DNA of 9,919 bases. Origin: CAZOWM01 sp964583615 (GTDB lineage Bacteria > Spirochaetota > B62-G9 > DRHN01). Below, one piece after another: positions 1 to 6,995 of the stretch. Position 1 is the first letter of the stretch. The number at the start of each line of letters is the position of its first letter. The translations under genes and the position numbers were made by a program. The notes beneath the pieces are model-generated. The model had not been told where the DNA came from, did no database searches, and worked only from the letters and a program-made list of their open reading frames with translations. The stretch is from positions 1-9,919 of the forward strand of contig CAZOWM010000070.1 in the NCBI GenBank assembly GCA_964583615.1. The letters run 5' to 3'.

Positions 1-1
1 A

Positions 2-982
2 AAGAAACAGCGCGAAATGGGGAATACCGAACTTATTAAGATTTGTAAACCATCCGGTAATTATTTTGTCTCTCGAGAGACCGAAAGCGATACGGGTTGC
101 GATCCCCTGCTCACCATTGTGTGAGGAGAGAATTGCCGCAAAAGCAACAATGATGACAAAAATAACGCCGAACTGGCCCATGAACGCAGTAGCAGCTGCA
201 GCGACCGGCGCGTCGGCAGAGGAGAACTTATCCCACGAGAGGACTCCGACACTCACCAGCGCAAGGAGGGTGTACAGGACGGTCGGAACAGACACGCCCA
301 AAAACATCCCGCGTGGTATGGTCTTTTTCGGGTTCTTCGCTTCCTCGCCGAGATCGGCTGCCAGGGTGAGCCCGGTATACGCAAAAATGAGTATTGACGC
401 TCCTTTCATTATCCCGTTGAATCCCATGGGAGCTTCCATGAAAAGCAGATCGGATTTTACGAAACGTATTCCCCAGACGATATAAATAACGATACCGAGC
501 ACCATGAATATGAAAAGGATGTTCTGAACGACTGATACCGCTTTTACGCCGAGAAAATTGAGTACCCCGAAAACCAGTAGCACAATAACCGCTCCGACGA
601 TTATGGGAATCTGTGCAGTAAATTGCGGCAGTGCATTCCAGTAGATTATGAACGCTTTTGCCGTAACGCACACGAGTCCTATTACGCCGAGCCACATTCC
701 CCAGCCTGAGAGAAAGCCCCAGACATGGGACACTATTCTCGTAGGATACACGTAGCTTTCACCACTTTCCACAGGATACATCTGTGCAAGCATTGATGTA
801 CTATATGCAACCATGAAGCACGGTATGGCAGCTATCAAGTATGATATCCACACATAGGAACCCGCATATTTCGCGCCGATTCCTGTTACGACAAATAACC
901 CCGCACCGATGACGATTCCCGCGGTGATGGCGGTCACATCAAGCGTGTTCAGCTCCTTGTGCAGCTCTCTTTTTTTACCCAT
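2..982 (-). CDS. APC-superfamily amino-acid permease, C-terminus cut off by window edge
   Basis: Integral membrane secondary transporter, predicted to carry amino acids or related amines by proton or sodium symport or by exchange. The reading frame stays open to the window edge, giving 327 residues of an expected 420-480. Residues about 14-30 hold the TM1 signature (TAITAGIVIGAGLF), matching the unwound GxxxGxGxF substrate-binding helix of the family. Most of the rest is hydrophobic, with roughly eight to nine membrane spans visible. Residues about 212-224 (EEAKNPKKTIPRG) are the typical loop after TM6, and the visible end (SRDK...NKFGIPHFA) is the usual cytoplasmic loop after TM8. The ATG at 982 is preceded by GGAGG six bases upstream, which fixes the start. 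It appears to be a monocistronic transcription start with its own promoter. The substrate cannot be read from sequence. Family assignment is firm. Confidence 0.9.
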   Translation of the reverse strand, partial: MGKKRELHKELNTLDVTAITAGIVIGAGLFVVTGIGAKYAGSYVWISYLIAAIPCFMVAYSTSMLAQMYPVESGESYVYPTRIVSHVWGFLSGWGMWLGVIGLVCVTAKAFIIYWNALPQFTAQIPIIVGAVIVLLVFGVLNFLGVKAVSVVQNILFIFMVLGIVIYIVWGIRFVKSDLLFMEAPMGFNGIMKGASILIFAYTGLTLAADLGEEAKNPKKTIPRGMFLGVSVPTVLYTLLALVSVGVLSWDKFSSADAPVAAAATAFMGQFGVIFVIIVAFAAILSSHNGEQGIATRIAFGLSRDKIITGWFTNLNKFGIPHFALFL

Positions 983-997
983 TGCATTCCTCCTTTT

Positions 998-1014
998 TTA
1001 TTGAGTTGCAATAA
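998..1014 (-). repeat. Small inverted repeat in the permease leader
   Basis: TTATTG and CAATAA arms (6 bp) flank a 5-base centre just upstream of the ribosome binding site of the amino-acid permease. It could form a weak leader hairpin or serve as a regulator half-site pair. The stem is short and AT-rich, and there is no run of T after it in the direction of transcription, so it is not a terminator. Confidence 0.3.
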
Positions 1015-1060
1015 CCGTAAAAGATAAGAACGAGCATATCGATAGTGTAAATTAGGCACT

Positions 1061-1088
1061 ATTATATATGCAAAAGAGATAATGTCAA
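1061..1088 (-). promoter_or_regulatory. Sigma-70 type promoter for the amino-acid permease
   Basis: Read on the minus strand, TTGACA (1088-1083) and TATAAT (1066-1061) are separated by 16 bases. Both boxes match consensus perfectly and the spacing is one base short of ideal. Transcription would start near 1054, leaving a leader of about 70 bases before the permease ATG at 982. This supports independent transcription of the permease rather than read-through from the pyridoxal kinase gene. Such a strong consensus promoter suggests high basal expression unless repressed. An inverted repeat overlaps the -35 box. Confidence 0.75.
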
Positions 1089-1104
1089 CAAATATTTTGT
1101 GACA
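1083..1104. promoter_or_regulatory. Imperfect 22-bp inverted repeat over the -35 box (candidate operator)
   Basis: TGTCA and TGACA form the outer arms, with CAAA and TTTG pairing inside them. There is one unpaired A in the left arm and a TAT centre. The element covers the whole -35 box and the sequence just upstream, a place where a bound repressor would block RNA polymerase. It lies downstream of the pyridoxal kinase stop codon but has no T-run, so a terminator role is unlikely. The regulator is unknown. Confidence 0.4.
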
Positions 1105-1117
1105 CGTAAATACGCAC

Positions 1118-1996
1118 TCACCAGTCCACTATTTCATACGTGATCGACGTCAGAGGTACGTTCAGATTGTTGAGCACATGTTCCAGGAGTACACCGTCGC
1201 GCTTCGGAAGATCATACCCAAAGCTCGCCTTGATCGCGGTTGATGCGAACTGCACAGCCCTGTCAAGAGCGATGGGAAGGCTGTCACCTCGAAGCAGACT
1301 GCCGAGCATGACGCTCGCGAACAAATCGCCGGTGCCCGGATAGTATGCGGGAATATAGCGACAATCAACTTTCCAGAACCGATCATCTTCCGTGTTGTAT
1401 GCTACAACCGTGGAAAGGTTGATGTCCTTTTTTACCGGAACGCTCGTAATGATCACGACCTTAGGTCCAAACCCAGAGAGCCGGTACATCCACTCCTTCA
1501 GCTCCTGCTGCTCGATGTGTTCGTTGTACGTACTGTTTAACAGAAAAGAGGCTTCCGTAAAATTCGGTGTGACGATATGAGCTTTTTTAATAAGTTCACG
1601 CATTCCCTCCACCATTTCGGGGGTAACGGTGCGGTACGCCTTGCCGTCATCCCCCATGACCGGATCCACCATCACGATCTGGTTCGCTTTTGCGAATGCG
1701 TCGATGAAATCGGAAACAATCTGTATTTGACGTGCAGAACCTAAAAATCCGCTGTACACTGCTTCGAACTCGAGATTCAGCTCAAGCCAGTGCTCCATGA
1801 AATCCCTCATATAAGGGGTAAAATCCACAAACCGGTACTTTTCAAATCCGCCTGTATGAGTGGATAAAACAGCGGTGGGCAGCGGGCACACCTGTATACC
1901 CATGGCTGAGAGTATGGGGATTATGACGGTCAATGACGCCCGTCCAAATCCGGAAAGGTCGTGTATTGCGGCAATTTTGGGTACGGGGGATTTCAT
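1118..1996 (-). CDS. pdxK: Pyridoxal/pyridoxamine kinase (ribokinase superfamily)
   Basis: Cytosolic ATP-dependent kinase that phosphorylates the 5'-hydroxyl of pyridoxal, pyridoxamine or pyridoxine in vitamin B6 salvage. Numbering from the chosen ATG, the N-terminal stretch contains HDLSGFGR and, further on, LSTHTGGF, which form the substrate pocket in this group. VDPVMGDDG (about 110-118) and TPNFTEA (about 143-149) are typical kinase core motifs. GTGD (about 221-224) supplies the anion hole and the catalytic aspartate. Length (292 aa) fits the family. A GTG codon at 2014 would add six residues, but the ATG at 1996 has AGGA five bases upstream, and 2014 lies only a few bases below a predicted -10 box, so 1996 is preferred. 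It belongs to the COG2240 PdxK/PdxY group. The symbol is by family, and whether pyridoxal or pyridoxamine is preferred cannot be told. Confidence 0.88.
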   Translation of the reverse strand: MKSPVPKIAAIHDLSGFGRASLTVIIPILSAMGIQVCPLPTAVLSTHTGGFEKYRFVDFTPYMRDFMEHWLELNLEFEAVYSGFLGSARQIQIVSDFIDAFAKANQIVMVDPVMGDDGKAYRTVTPEMVEGMRELIKKAHIVTPNFTEASFLLNSTYNEHIEQQELKEWMYRLSGFGPKVVIITSVPVKKDINLSTVVAYNTEDDRFWKVDCRYIPAYYPGTGDLFASVMLGSLLRGDSLPIALDRAVQFASTAIKASFGYDLPKRDGVLLEHVLNNLNVPLTSITYEIVDW

Positions 1997-2019
1997 ATTC
2001 TTCCTGCCAAACACATGGT

Positions 2020-2048
2020 AATATATGATTTGTTTTGATTATTTGCAA
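2020..2048 (-). promoter_or_regulatory. Probable sigma-70 promoter for the pyridoxal kinase gene
   Basis: On the minus strand, TTGCAA (2048-2043) and TATATT (2025-2020) are separated by 17 bases. The -35 box matches consensus at four of six positions and the -10 at four to five. The predicted start of transcription, near 2013, leaves about 17 bases of leader before the ATG at 1996, just enough for its AGGA ribosome binding site. This position argues against use of the upstream GTG at 2014. Confidence 0.5.
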
Positions 2049-2078
2049 GTGATCAAAAGAGAAAAGCGTTTCACCCCG

Positions 2079-2092
2079 AAATCTCGAGATTT
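2079..2092. promoter_or_regulatory. Perfect 14-bp palindrome upstream of the kinase promoter
   Basis: AAATCTCGAGATTT is fully self-complementary and sits about 31 bases above the -35 box of the pyridoxal kinase promoter, in the non-coding gap after the ZIP gene. That is a suitable place for an activator or a repressor dimer. As RNA it would form at best a short stem with no loop, and no T-run follows on the minus strand, so it is not a convincing terminator. The rest of the 2026-2189 gap shows only a weak TTCGG/CCGAA pairing close after the ZIP stop. Confidence 0.35.
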
Positions 2093-2189
2093 TGATTTCA
2101 CACAGCGCTCATGAGATCGAGATGGCGGATTACCCATATTATGTAATTTCGATACAGTCTTTCGGCTCTACGTATGCACCGAAGAGCTT

Positions 2190-3005
2190 CTATCCAAGGG
2201 CAACATCCAGAAGCATCATCACGGCAAAACCCAGCATGGCCCCAATCGTGGATACATCCGTGTCCTTCCCCTGCTGAGACTCCGGAATCAGCTCTTCCAC
2301 GACCACAAAGATCATTGCCCCGGCTGCGAATGCGAGTGAATAGGGGAGAATCGGCCTCATCAGTATCACCGCAACTGCGCCGATGACACCTGCGATCGGC
2401 TCAACAATACCGGAAAGCTGCCCGTACCAGAAGCACTTCAGCCGTGAAAGTCCCTCTCTTCTCAGTGGAACGGAAACAGCCGTGCCTTCAGGAAAGTTCT
2501 GTATTCCTATACCGAACGCCAGTGCCACGGCGCCCCCCAGTGTTGCTGAAGGCAGACCCGCTTTCAATGCCCCGAATGCGACCCCAACTGCAAGCCCCTC
2601 CGGAATGTTGTGCAGGGTAATGGCGAGAACCAGCAGAATGCTCCGCTGAAGCTGGGTTGGAAGCCCTTCTGCGTCTTTCATTTCCAGGCCGAGATGCAGG
2701 TGGGGAAGCAGTTTGTCTATCCCCATGAGAAACGCACCACCCAGCAAAAATCCCACGACAGCCGGAACCCATGCGATGTTGCCGAACTCTACTGACATCG
2801 CAATTGCAGGTAAAAGAAGCGACCAGAAACTTGCCGCAATCATGACGCCTGCTGCAAATCCAAGCATCCCGTTCAGGACCTTTCGATTGATCTTTCTAAA
2901 AACAAACACCAGTGACGCACCAAGTGCGGTTAAAAACCACGTAAAGCATGTGGCCAAAAGCGCTTGAACAATGGGATTGTGTTGTGCAAACCATTTCATG
3001 AGCAT
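2190..3005 (-). CDS. ZIP-family divalent metal transporter (GufA/BbZIP-like)
   Basis: Inner-membrane carrier for Zn2+ and possibly Fe2+ or Mn2+. About eight hydrophobic segments fill its 271 residues, near the usual length for bacterial ZIPs. Numbered from the chosen ATG, HNIPEG (132-137) in TM4 and QNFPEG (169-174) in TM5 are the paired metal-site motifs, and EELIPES (237-243) is the TM6 motif. The His/Asn/Glu and Gln/Asn/Glu set resembles the two-metal centre described for the Bordetella ZIP, with Asn where that protein has Asp. A cytoplasmic loop near 102-104 carries HLH. Codons at 3014 (GTG), 3011 (ATG) and 3005 (ATG) compete as starts. AAGGAG lies 8 bases before 3005 but only 2 before 3011, so 3005 is preferred. 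It follows the CDF gene by about 57 bases with no obvious terminator between them, so cotranscription is likely. Confidence 0.88.
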   Translation of the reverse strand: MLMKWFAQHNPIVQALLATCFTWFLTALGASLVFVFRKINRKVLNGMLGFAAGVMIAASFWSLLLPAIAMSVEFGNIAWVPAVVGFLLGGAFLMGIDKLLPHLHLGLEMKDAEGLPTQLQRSILLVLAITLHNIPEGLAVGVAFGALKAGLPSATLGGAVALAFGIGIQNFPEGTAVSVPLRREGLSRLKCFWYGQLSGIVEPIAGVIGAVAVILMRPILPYSLAFAAGAMIFVVVEELIPESQQGKDTDVSTIGAMLGFAVMMLLDVALG

Positions 3006-3062
3006 ATTCATCACTCCTTGAGCGGGTTGATAAATAACAACTTCCAGAGCGGAAAAATCCCG

Positions 3063-3953
3063 CTAGAGGTCACACTCTTCACACTGCACAGCGTGAGGTT
3101 CGAATTCGATGGTCGAATGGTTGATCCCCAGGTTTAGCAGTCTCTTTCGTATATTCTGCTTCACTCCCTCGAGTGTTTCCACATCCTGGTTGTCATCCAC
3201 AACAAAATGCGCTGAGAAAACCGTGTAATGCCCGTCGAGCGACCACAGATGAATGTCGTGCACATCGTGTACGCCCTCAAGCCTGCAAAGCTCGTCCCGT
3301 ATTTTTTTCACATCACTCCCCTGGGGGGCGTACTGTAAAAATATCCTGAATGCTGACTTGAGGATAGGAAATATTTTTGAAAGTATGTAGATCGTGATCA
3401 CAATGGAGAGAATCGGATCGAGAATCTTGATTTCGTAGAAAAGAAGAACCATACTGACAACGAACACTGCGATCCAGCCGAGCACATCCTCCATCAGATG
3501 CAGAAACACCACCCGTTCGTTGAGCTTTTTTCCTCCACGAAGCCGCAACACTGCAACCGTATTGATCACGATTCCCAATACAGCGATTACGAGCATTCCT
3601 CGGGGCTCAACCGTTTCCGGCGAAAACAACCGCGGAACGGCCCGCGTGAGAATAATCGCAGACCCCAAAATGAGCACGAGTGCGCTGATCAGGGCACCCA
3701 GAAGGGAATACCTTCTATACCCGAAGGTCTGCTGTTCGGTCCTGCCCTTTTCCGACGTCTTTTCCAGAATCCAGGCGGCGGCAAGGCTCACTGAATCTCC
3801 GAAATCGTGCACCGCATCCGAAAGAATCGCGACACTGTTTGTAAGGAGCCCACCCGCGATCTCGATTACTGTAAAAAGAAGATTGAGAAAAAACACGACT
3901 CTCAGGTTTTTTGTGCTCTGCGTGTGTGCGTTCCCTCTCGATTCCATACCCAT
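3063..3953 (-). CDS. Cation diffusion facilitator (CDF) zinc-type efflux transporter
   Basis: Proton-coupled exporter that moves Zn2+ (perhaps Cd2+ or Co2+) out of the cytoplasm, probably as a dimer. The 296 residues comprise six predicted membrane spans (about 17-210) and a cytoplasmic C-terminal domain. The transport site is visible as His49-x3-Asp53 in TM2 (SDAVHDFGDS) and His152-x3-Asp156 in TM5 (HLMEDVLG). This His-Asp-His-Asp arrangement is typical of zinc-selecting members. The C-terminal domain (about 213-290) contains VHDVHDIHLW and the usual ferredoxin-like pattern, and the extreme tail (HAVQCEECDL) adds one His and two Cys that could bind metal. No Shine-Dalgarno sequence precedes the ATG at 3953; that space is taken by a 16-bp palindrome. 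A second ATG two codons on is possible. It resembles CzcD/ZitB, but the exact substrate is inferred. Confidence 0.9.
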   Translation of the reverse strand: MGMESRGNAHTQSTKNLRVVFFLNLLFTVIEIAGGLLTNSVAILSDAVHDFGDSVSLAAAWILEKTSEKGRTEQQTFGYRRYSLLGALISALVLILGSAIILTRAVPRLFSPETVEPRGMLVIAVLGIVINTVAVLRLRGGKKLNERVVFLHLMEDVLGWIAVFVVSMVLLFYEIKILDPILSIVITIYILSKIFPILKSAFRIFLQYAPQGSDVKKIRDELCRLEGVHDVHDIHLWSLDGHYTVFSAHFVVDDNQDVETLEGVKQNIRKRLLNLGINHSTIEFEPHAVQCEECDL

Positions 3954-3954
3954 A

Positions 3955-3970
3955 GAAAATAATTATTTTC
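3955..3970. promoter_or_regulatory. Perfect 16-bp AT-rich palindrome at the CDF start (candidate metal-regulator operator)
   Basis: GAAAATAATTATTTTC is fully self-complementary and ends one base before the CDF start codon, in the 38-base gap after the epimerase stop. AT-rich palindromes of this length are common operators of Fur/Zur- and ArsR/SmtB-class metal sensors, and the gene controlled here would be a metal exporter. In RNA the same sequence would cover the expected ribosome binding position. Which regulator binds, if any, is unknown. Confidence 0.45.
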
Positions 3971-3991
3971 AGGCGAGAATAAAGAAGAAGT

Positions 3992-4966
3992 TTAGCCCCT
4001 GAGCGGGCCCTTCACTCCCCGCTTTCCTCTCCGAAGGGTGAGAAGAAGCCACCATTCCTGCGTCCGGCCGGCAGGCAACACATTGTTCATCCCCCACATC
4101 CGTGCAGAGTCGACACGGTCCATAGCGCCTGTCGCAGGCTCAGGGGCAATATTGTACTGCTCCTCCCATCCTCCCTCATTGACCCACATACCGAGATACG
4201 GAACAGTGTCTTCAGGCCAGATCAGACCAATGTTCAGTTCTTGCTCTGGATTGTAGAGAGTGCACCAGCCCTCCGGAACCCTGCCGACAAACCAGTACTT
4301 CTGGTAATCGCTGCTGTTTTTTTTTGGTACCTTCGACAGGTCGAATATGGTTCCGTTTAAAAGCTCTGCCTTGGGGAAATCATACATCCACCCGTACGGT
4401 CCGATTCTTCTGCTCTGAACCGTATTCACGATTTTTGTCATACCTTCCGGCACAGCCAGTTCCATACCGGGAACCGTATTGAACAGAGGATGTGCGGCCC
4501 AGATACAGTCCATGTCCATTGAAAATTTATTTTCAGCACGATATTCCAGCACAATGCTCTCCTGCTCCAGATGAACACGTTTTTCCAGCAGGAAGGGAAA
4601 ACGAACTCCACGCACCCGGAACAAAAGTGTATCACCATCGATTTCGTACGCCCAGGGAACACTCCAGACTTCGCCGTGGTCCGGCATCTGTATCCCTGCC
4701 CAGGGTTCGGTCTCATAGAAACACCGCGATATGGTGGGAAACATCTCATCGAATCCTGAGGCCTCACCCCGCTCGTAAGGATCACCGTACGTCGTTTTCC
4801 GGTAGCGTGCACCAGGATTTTGCCAGAAAAGCTCGTATTCGAGGGGCTTATAGATAAGTGAAACAAGCTTTGAGCCCCACCCGGGCAGAATGGTCGTTTT
4901 TAGTGTTTCGTTTTCAATAATAATTGCGTCCTCCGTCTTATAACTTCCTGTACTGATCTTGTTCAT
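3992..4966 (-). CDS. Aldose 1-epimerase (mutarotase)-like protein
   Basis: Predicted cytosolic beta-sandwich enzyme of the galactose-mutarotase-like superfamily, which interconverts alpha and beta anomers of sugars. Its 324 residues fit the family. DHGE (96-99) and WAAHPLF (156-162, with His159) correspond to the catalytic and binding histidines, and EPATG (276-280) corresponds to the catalytic glutamate region. Tryptophans and arginines through the middle fit sugar binding. It is a divergent member rather than a classical GalM, so the true substrate is unclear. Its position directly after the sugar permeases suggests it handles the imported sugar. The ATG at 4966 has only a weak AGGA ten bases upstream. 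It overlaps (ATGA) the stop of a short upstream reading frame, which may couple its translation. The C-terminal tail is basic (RRGKRGVKG). Confidence 0.8.
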   Translation of the reverse strand: MNKISTGSYKTEDAIIIENETLKTTILPGWGSKLVSLIYKPLEYELFWQNPGARYRKTTYGDPYERGEASGFDEMFPTISRCFYETEPWAGIQMPDHGEVWSVPWAYEIDGDTLLFRVRGVRFPFLLEKRVHLEQESIVLEYRAENKFSMDMDCIWAAHPLFNTVPGMELAVPEGMTKIVNTVQSRRIGPYGWMYDFPKAELLNGTIFDLSKVPKKNSSDYQKYWFVGRVPEGWCTLYNPEQELNIGLIWPEDTVPYLGMWVNEGGWEEQYNIAPEPATGAMDRVDSARMWGMNNVLPAGRTQEWWLLLTLRRGKRGVKGPLRG

Positions 4967-5109
4967 GGCATCAAAATCCTATTATTTCTATTGCTCTTCC
5001 ACCACACTTTTTCTCGTGGTGAGTTTTTTCTCATTTCTTCCCTTCGTTTCCTGATGCGGTCCACATCTATGGGATAGGTTTCTATTCGTGCTCCTGCATG
5101 GTATGGCAA
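4963..5109 (-). CDS. Possible small coupled ORF between the permease and epimerase genes
   Basis: Not recognised. A reading frame of 48 codons from a TTG at 5109, or 23 codons from an ATG at 5034, ends in a TGA that overlaps the epimerase start (ATGA). The ATG at 5034 has a purine-rich AAGGGAAG just upstream. The product is strongly basic and includes DVDRIRKRREEMRKN and a WW pair. No membrane span or known motif is seen. The frame may be a genuine small protein, a translational-coupling leader that compensates for the weak epimerase ribosome binding site, or a decayed gene tail. Another frame in the same gap (ATG at 5121) is open for 43 codons and looks less protein-like. Confidence that it is translated is low. 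Confidence 0.25.
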   Translation of the reverse strand: MPYHAGARIETYPIDVDRIRKRREEMRKNSPREKVWWKSNRNNRILMP

Positions 5110-5122
5110 GACTTTTCATATA

Positions 5123-5989
5123 CTACGCCTTGACTGCTCCCGCGGTAAGGCCCCTGACGAGATGTTTCTGAGCGAATATTGTGATGACCACCGCCGGAAT
5201 AATCAGAATTGTCCCCATCGATGTAAGCCCCTGCCAGTCCACCTGCGTGAAGGTTAAAAACTCCGATACCGTAACGGGCAAAGTCTTCGATGTTGCCCGC
5301 GTGAGAACGAGTGCGAACAAAAACTCGTTCCATGACCACACAAATGAGAGAATCGCTGCGGCAGCGAGCCCCGGAGCCACGTTTGGAAGGACCACCCGGT
5401 TGAATACCCCAAACCAGGAGCATCCATCGATCCTTGCCGCCTCATCCAGGTCACGGGGCACTGCATAAAAAAATCCGAGCATCATGAACACGATGAAGGG
5501 GAGCCCGTATGCCGTGTGTGCAAAAATGACAACCGCCCGTGTATCCACGAGATGAAGGCGTGATGCGAGCAGAAAAAATGCCGGGAGCAGCGCGATGGGA
5601 GGAAACATCCTCGCAGTTATGATACCGATCGTCACCATACGGTAACCCTTAAAAAGAAACCGGGTCAGAGCAAAAGCGGTGAGGGCACCTAGGTAGGATA
5701 CGAGCACAGTCACGGCGCTCGCTATGACGAAGGAGTTGAAAAAGTAGCGGGGGAAATTTTCTTCCGCAAGGACCCGCACATAGTGCTCAATAGTCGGTTT
5801 GAAAAAGAGCACTACCACATCGTTGAAGGTTTCAAGCCGGCTCCGAAGCGAGGTCGTCAAAATTATCCAGAAAGGAAGCAAAAACAGCGCGGTAATTACC
5901 GTCAGTACGATATAAAAGAGCGCTCTTTTTGTGACCCACACCCCGCGTGTCCAGCGAATCGCTGCGTCTTTTGATCCGGTCTTTTTCAC
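5123..5989 (-). CDS. Carbohydrate ABC transporter permease, MalG/CUT1 type
   Basis: Second membrane subunit of the sugar importer. Its 288 residues contain a basic N-terminus, six predicted membrane spans and the EAA loop (EAARIDG at about 183-189, followed by a conserved LP) that docks onto the ATPase subunit. The C-terminus (LVRGLTAGAVKA) is the usual MalG-family ending. The chosen start is the GTG at 5989, which overlaps the TGA of the first permease as GTGA, with AAGGGG eight bases upstream. This implies translational coupling and equal amounts of the two subunits. A longer frame from a GTG at 6037 would overlap the first permease by about 50 bases and lacks support. It pairs with the binding protein and first permease, and no ATPase gene is nearby. 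Confidence 0.92.
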   Translation of the reverse strand: MKKTGSKDAAIRWTRGVWVTKRALFYIVLTVITALFLLPFWIILTTSLRSRLETFNDVVVLFFKPTIEHYVRVLAEENFPRYFFNSFVIASAVTVLVSYLGALTAFALTRFLFKGYRMVTIGIITARMFPPIALLPAFFLLASRLHLVDTRAVVIFAHTAYGLPFIVFMMLGFFYAVPRDLDEAARIDGCSWFGVFNRVVLPNVAPGLAAAAILSFVWSWNEFLFALVLTRATSKTLPVTVSEFLTFTQVDWQGLTSMGTILIIPAVVITIFAQKHLVRGLTAGAVKA

Positions 5990-6906
5990 CGTGCAAGCCC
6001 CTTCGCGTTTTCGAGCAGCGCCCGAATGAAATACCACGACATGACGAGCACCGCAATCAGTATGAAGAGTGCAAGAACCGCCCCCTCCCCCATCTTGAAG
6101 TGCCTGAATGTCCGCTGATAGGTGAGAAAACCAATGGTCTGTGTCGACCCGGCGGGTCCTCCGTTTGTCATGAGATAGATGAGGTCAAAAATTCTGAACG
6201 TGTCCATGAGCCGGATGACACCTACGAGCAGAAGCTGCGGCAGAATCATGGGGAGCTTGAGCCGCGTAAAGAGCTTGAATCCCGAAGCTCCGTCGATCTT
6301 CGCGGCCTCAAAGAGATCGACCGGAATTGCCTGCAGAGAGGCGAGCATAACGAGAAACACAAAAGGGGTGTACTGCCATATATCTGCAACGAGCACGCAC
6401 CCGAGCGCTGTTTTCTTGCTACTGAGCCAAGCGATCGGCTCAATTCCCAACAAGCCGATAAAATAATTGACGGCACCAAAAAGCCCGTCGAACATGAACT
6501 TCCAGGTCAGGCCCGAGACAACGGGCGCAATCATTGTAGGCAACAGGAGCAGAGAAACGTACACCGTTTTTCCCCTGAACTCTCTATCCACGAAAAGCGC
6601 TAGACCGAGTCCGAAAAGAATGCAGAGCGAAGTCGAGATTGCAGTAAATTTTCCCGTATTCTTCATGGAAGGCCAAAACTCCTTCCCGTCGGTGAAAATC
6701 CTCTTGTAGTTCGTAAATCCGACGAATTTCATGCCTGCCTGCGGTTTGTTCCACGCATAGCGGAAAAAACTCAAGCGTATTGTCATGAAAAGGGGGTAGT
6801 ACACCAGGATAAACAACCCGATGAGAAGCGGCGCGAGCATCAGGTATGGCGTGATGCGTCTCTTCCTCCTCTCCGATCTTACACCTCTCTCCATCTCTCG
6901 TTCCAT
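5986..6906 (-). CDS. Carbohydrate ABC transporter permease, MalF/CUT1 type
   Basis: First membrane subunit of the sugar importer. From the chosen ATG the protein has 306 residues with a very basic N-terminal tail (SERRKRR), six predicted membrane spans and the EAA loop (EAAKIDG at about 200-206, then LKLPMILP). It also carries the sequence MTNGGPAGSTQT, characteristic of MalF/UgpA-type permeases. GGAGG lies seven bases before the ATG at 6906. The frame extends upstream to a start at 6996, but those 30 extra residues are not permease-like and lie partly over an RNA hairpin, so 6906 is preferred. It heads the translationally coupled permease pair and lies 189 bases after the binding-protein stop. 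The family is clear; the sugar is not. Confidence 0.92.
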   Translation of the reverse strand: MEREMERGVRSERRKRRITPYLMLAPLLIGLFILVYYPLFMTIRLSFFRYAWNKPQAGMKFVGFTNYKRIFTDGKEFWPSMKNTGKFTAISTSLCILFGLGLALFVDREFRGKTVYVSLLLLPTMIAPVVSGLTWKFMFDGLFGAVNYFIGLLGIEPIAWLSSKKTALGCVLVADIWQYTPFVFLVMLASLQAIPVDLFEAAKIDGASGFKLFTRLKLPMILPQLLLVGVIRLMDTFRIFDLIYLMTNGGPAGSTQTIGFLTYQRTFRHFKMGEGAVLALFILIAVLVMSWYFIRALLENAKGLAR

Positions 6907-6995
6907 CGCTTCCCCTCCGATTTTTTCCCGGTGAGATATGCCCAATATGTTATCCCCTTCACACCAAGCCCTCATCTCTCCACATTCTTTTCCCA

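Noticed and set aside
66..485. 139-codon plus-strand open frame
   Set aside because: It lies wholly antisense to the amino-acid permease gene, which shows clear family motifs. Its product has no recognisable pattern and it lacks a ribosome binding site.
2163..2189. Weak TTCGG/CCGAA hairpin just after the ZIP stop codon as its terminator
   Set aside because: It has five pairs with a large loop and no U-run after it. I cannot support a terminator for the metal-transporter pair here.
3520..4002. 160-codon plus-strand open frame over the CDF gene
   Set aside because: It is antisense to a gene with intact His-Asp metal sites and has no family signature, so it is a shadow frame.
3992..4010. GC-rich hairpin over the epimerase stop codon with a pyrimidine-rich tail, as a possible terminator before the CDF gene
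   Set aside because: Only four base pairs (GCCC/GGGC) form cleanly and the tail is interrupted by A and C, so termination is not supported.
4999..5028. Stem CACCAC/GTGGTG with a T6 run on the plus strand, resembling an intrinsic terminator
   Set aside because: The T-run follows the stem only on the plus strand, where no gene is present. The stem is just 6 bp with a 10-base loop, and on the transcribed minus strand no U-tract follows.
5947..6603. 218-codon plus-strand open frame, the longest on that strand
   Set aside because: It is antisense to both sugar permease genes. The product is a low-complexity charged sequence expected from the complement of membrane-protein codons.
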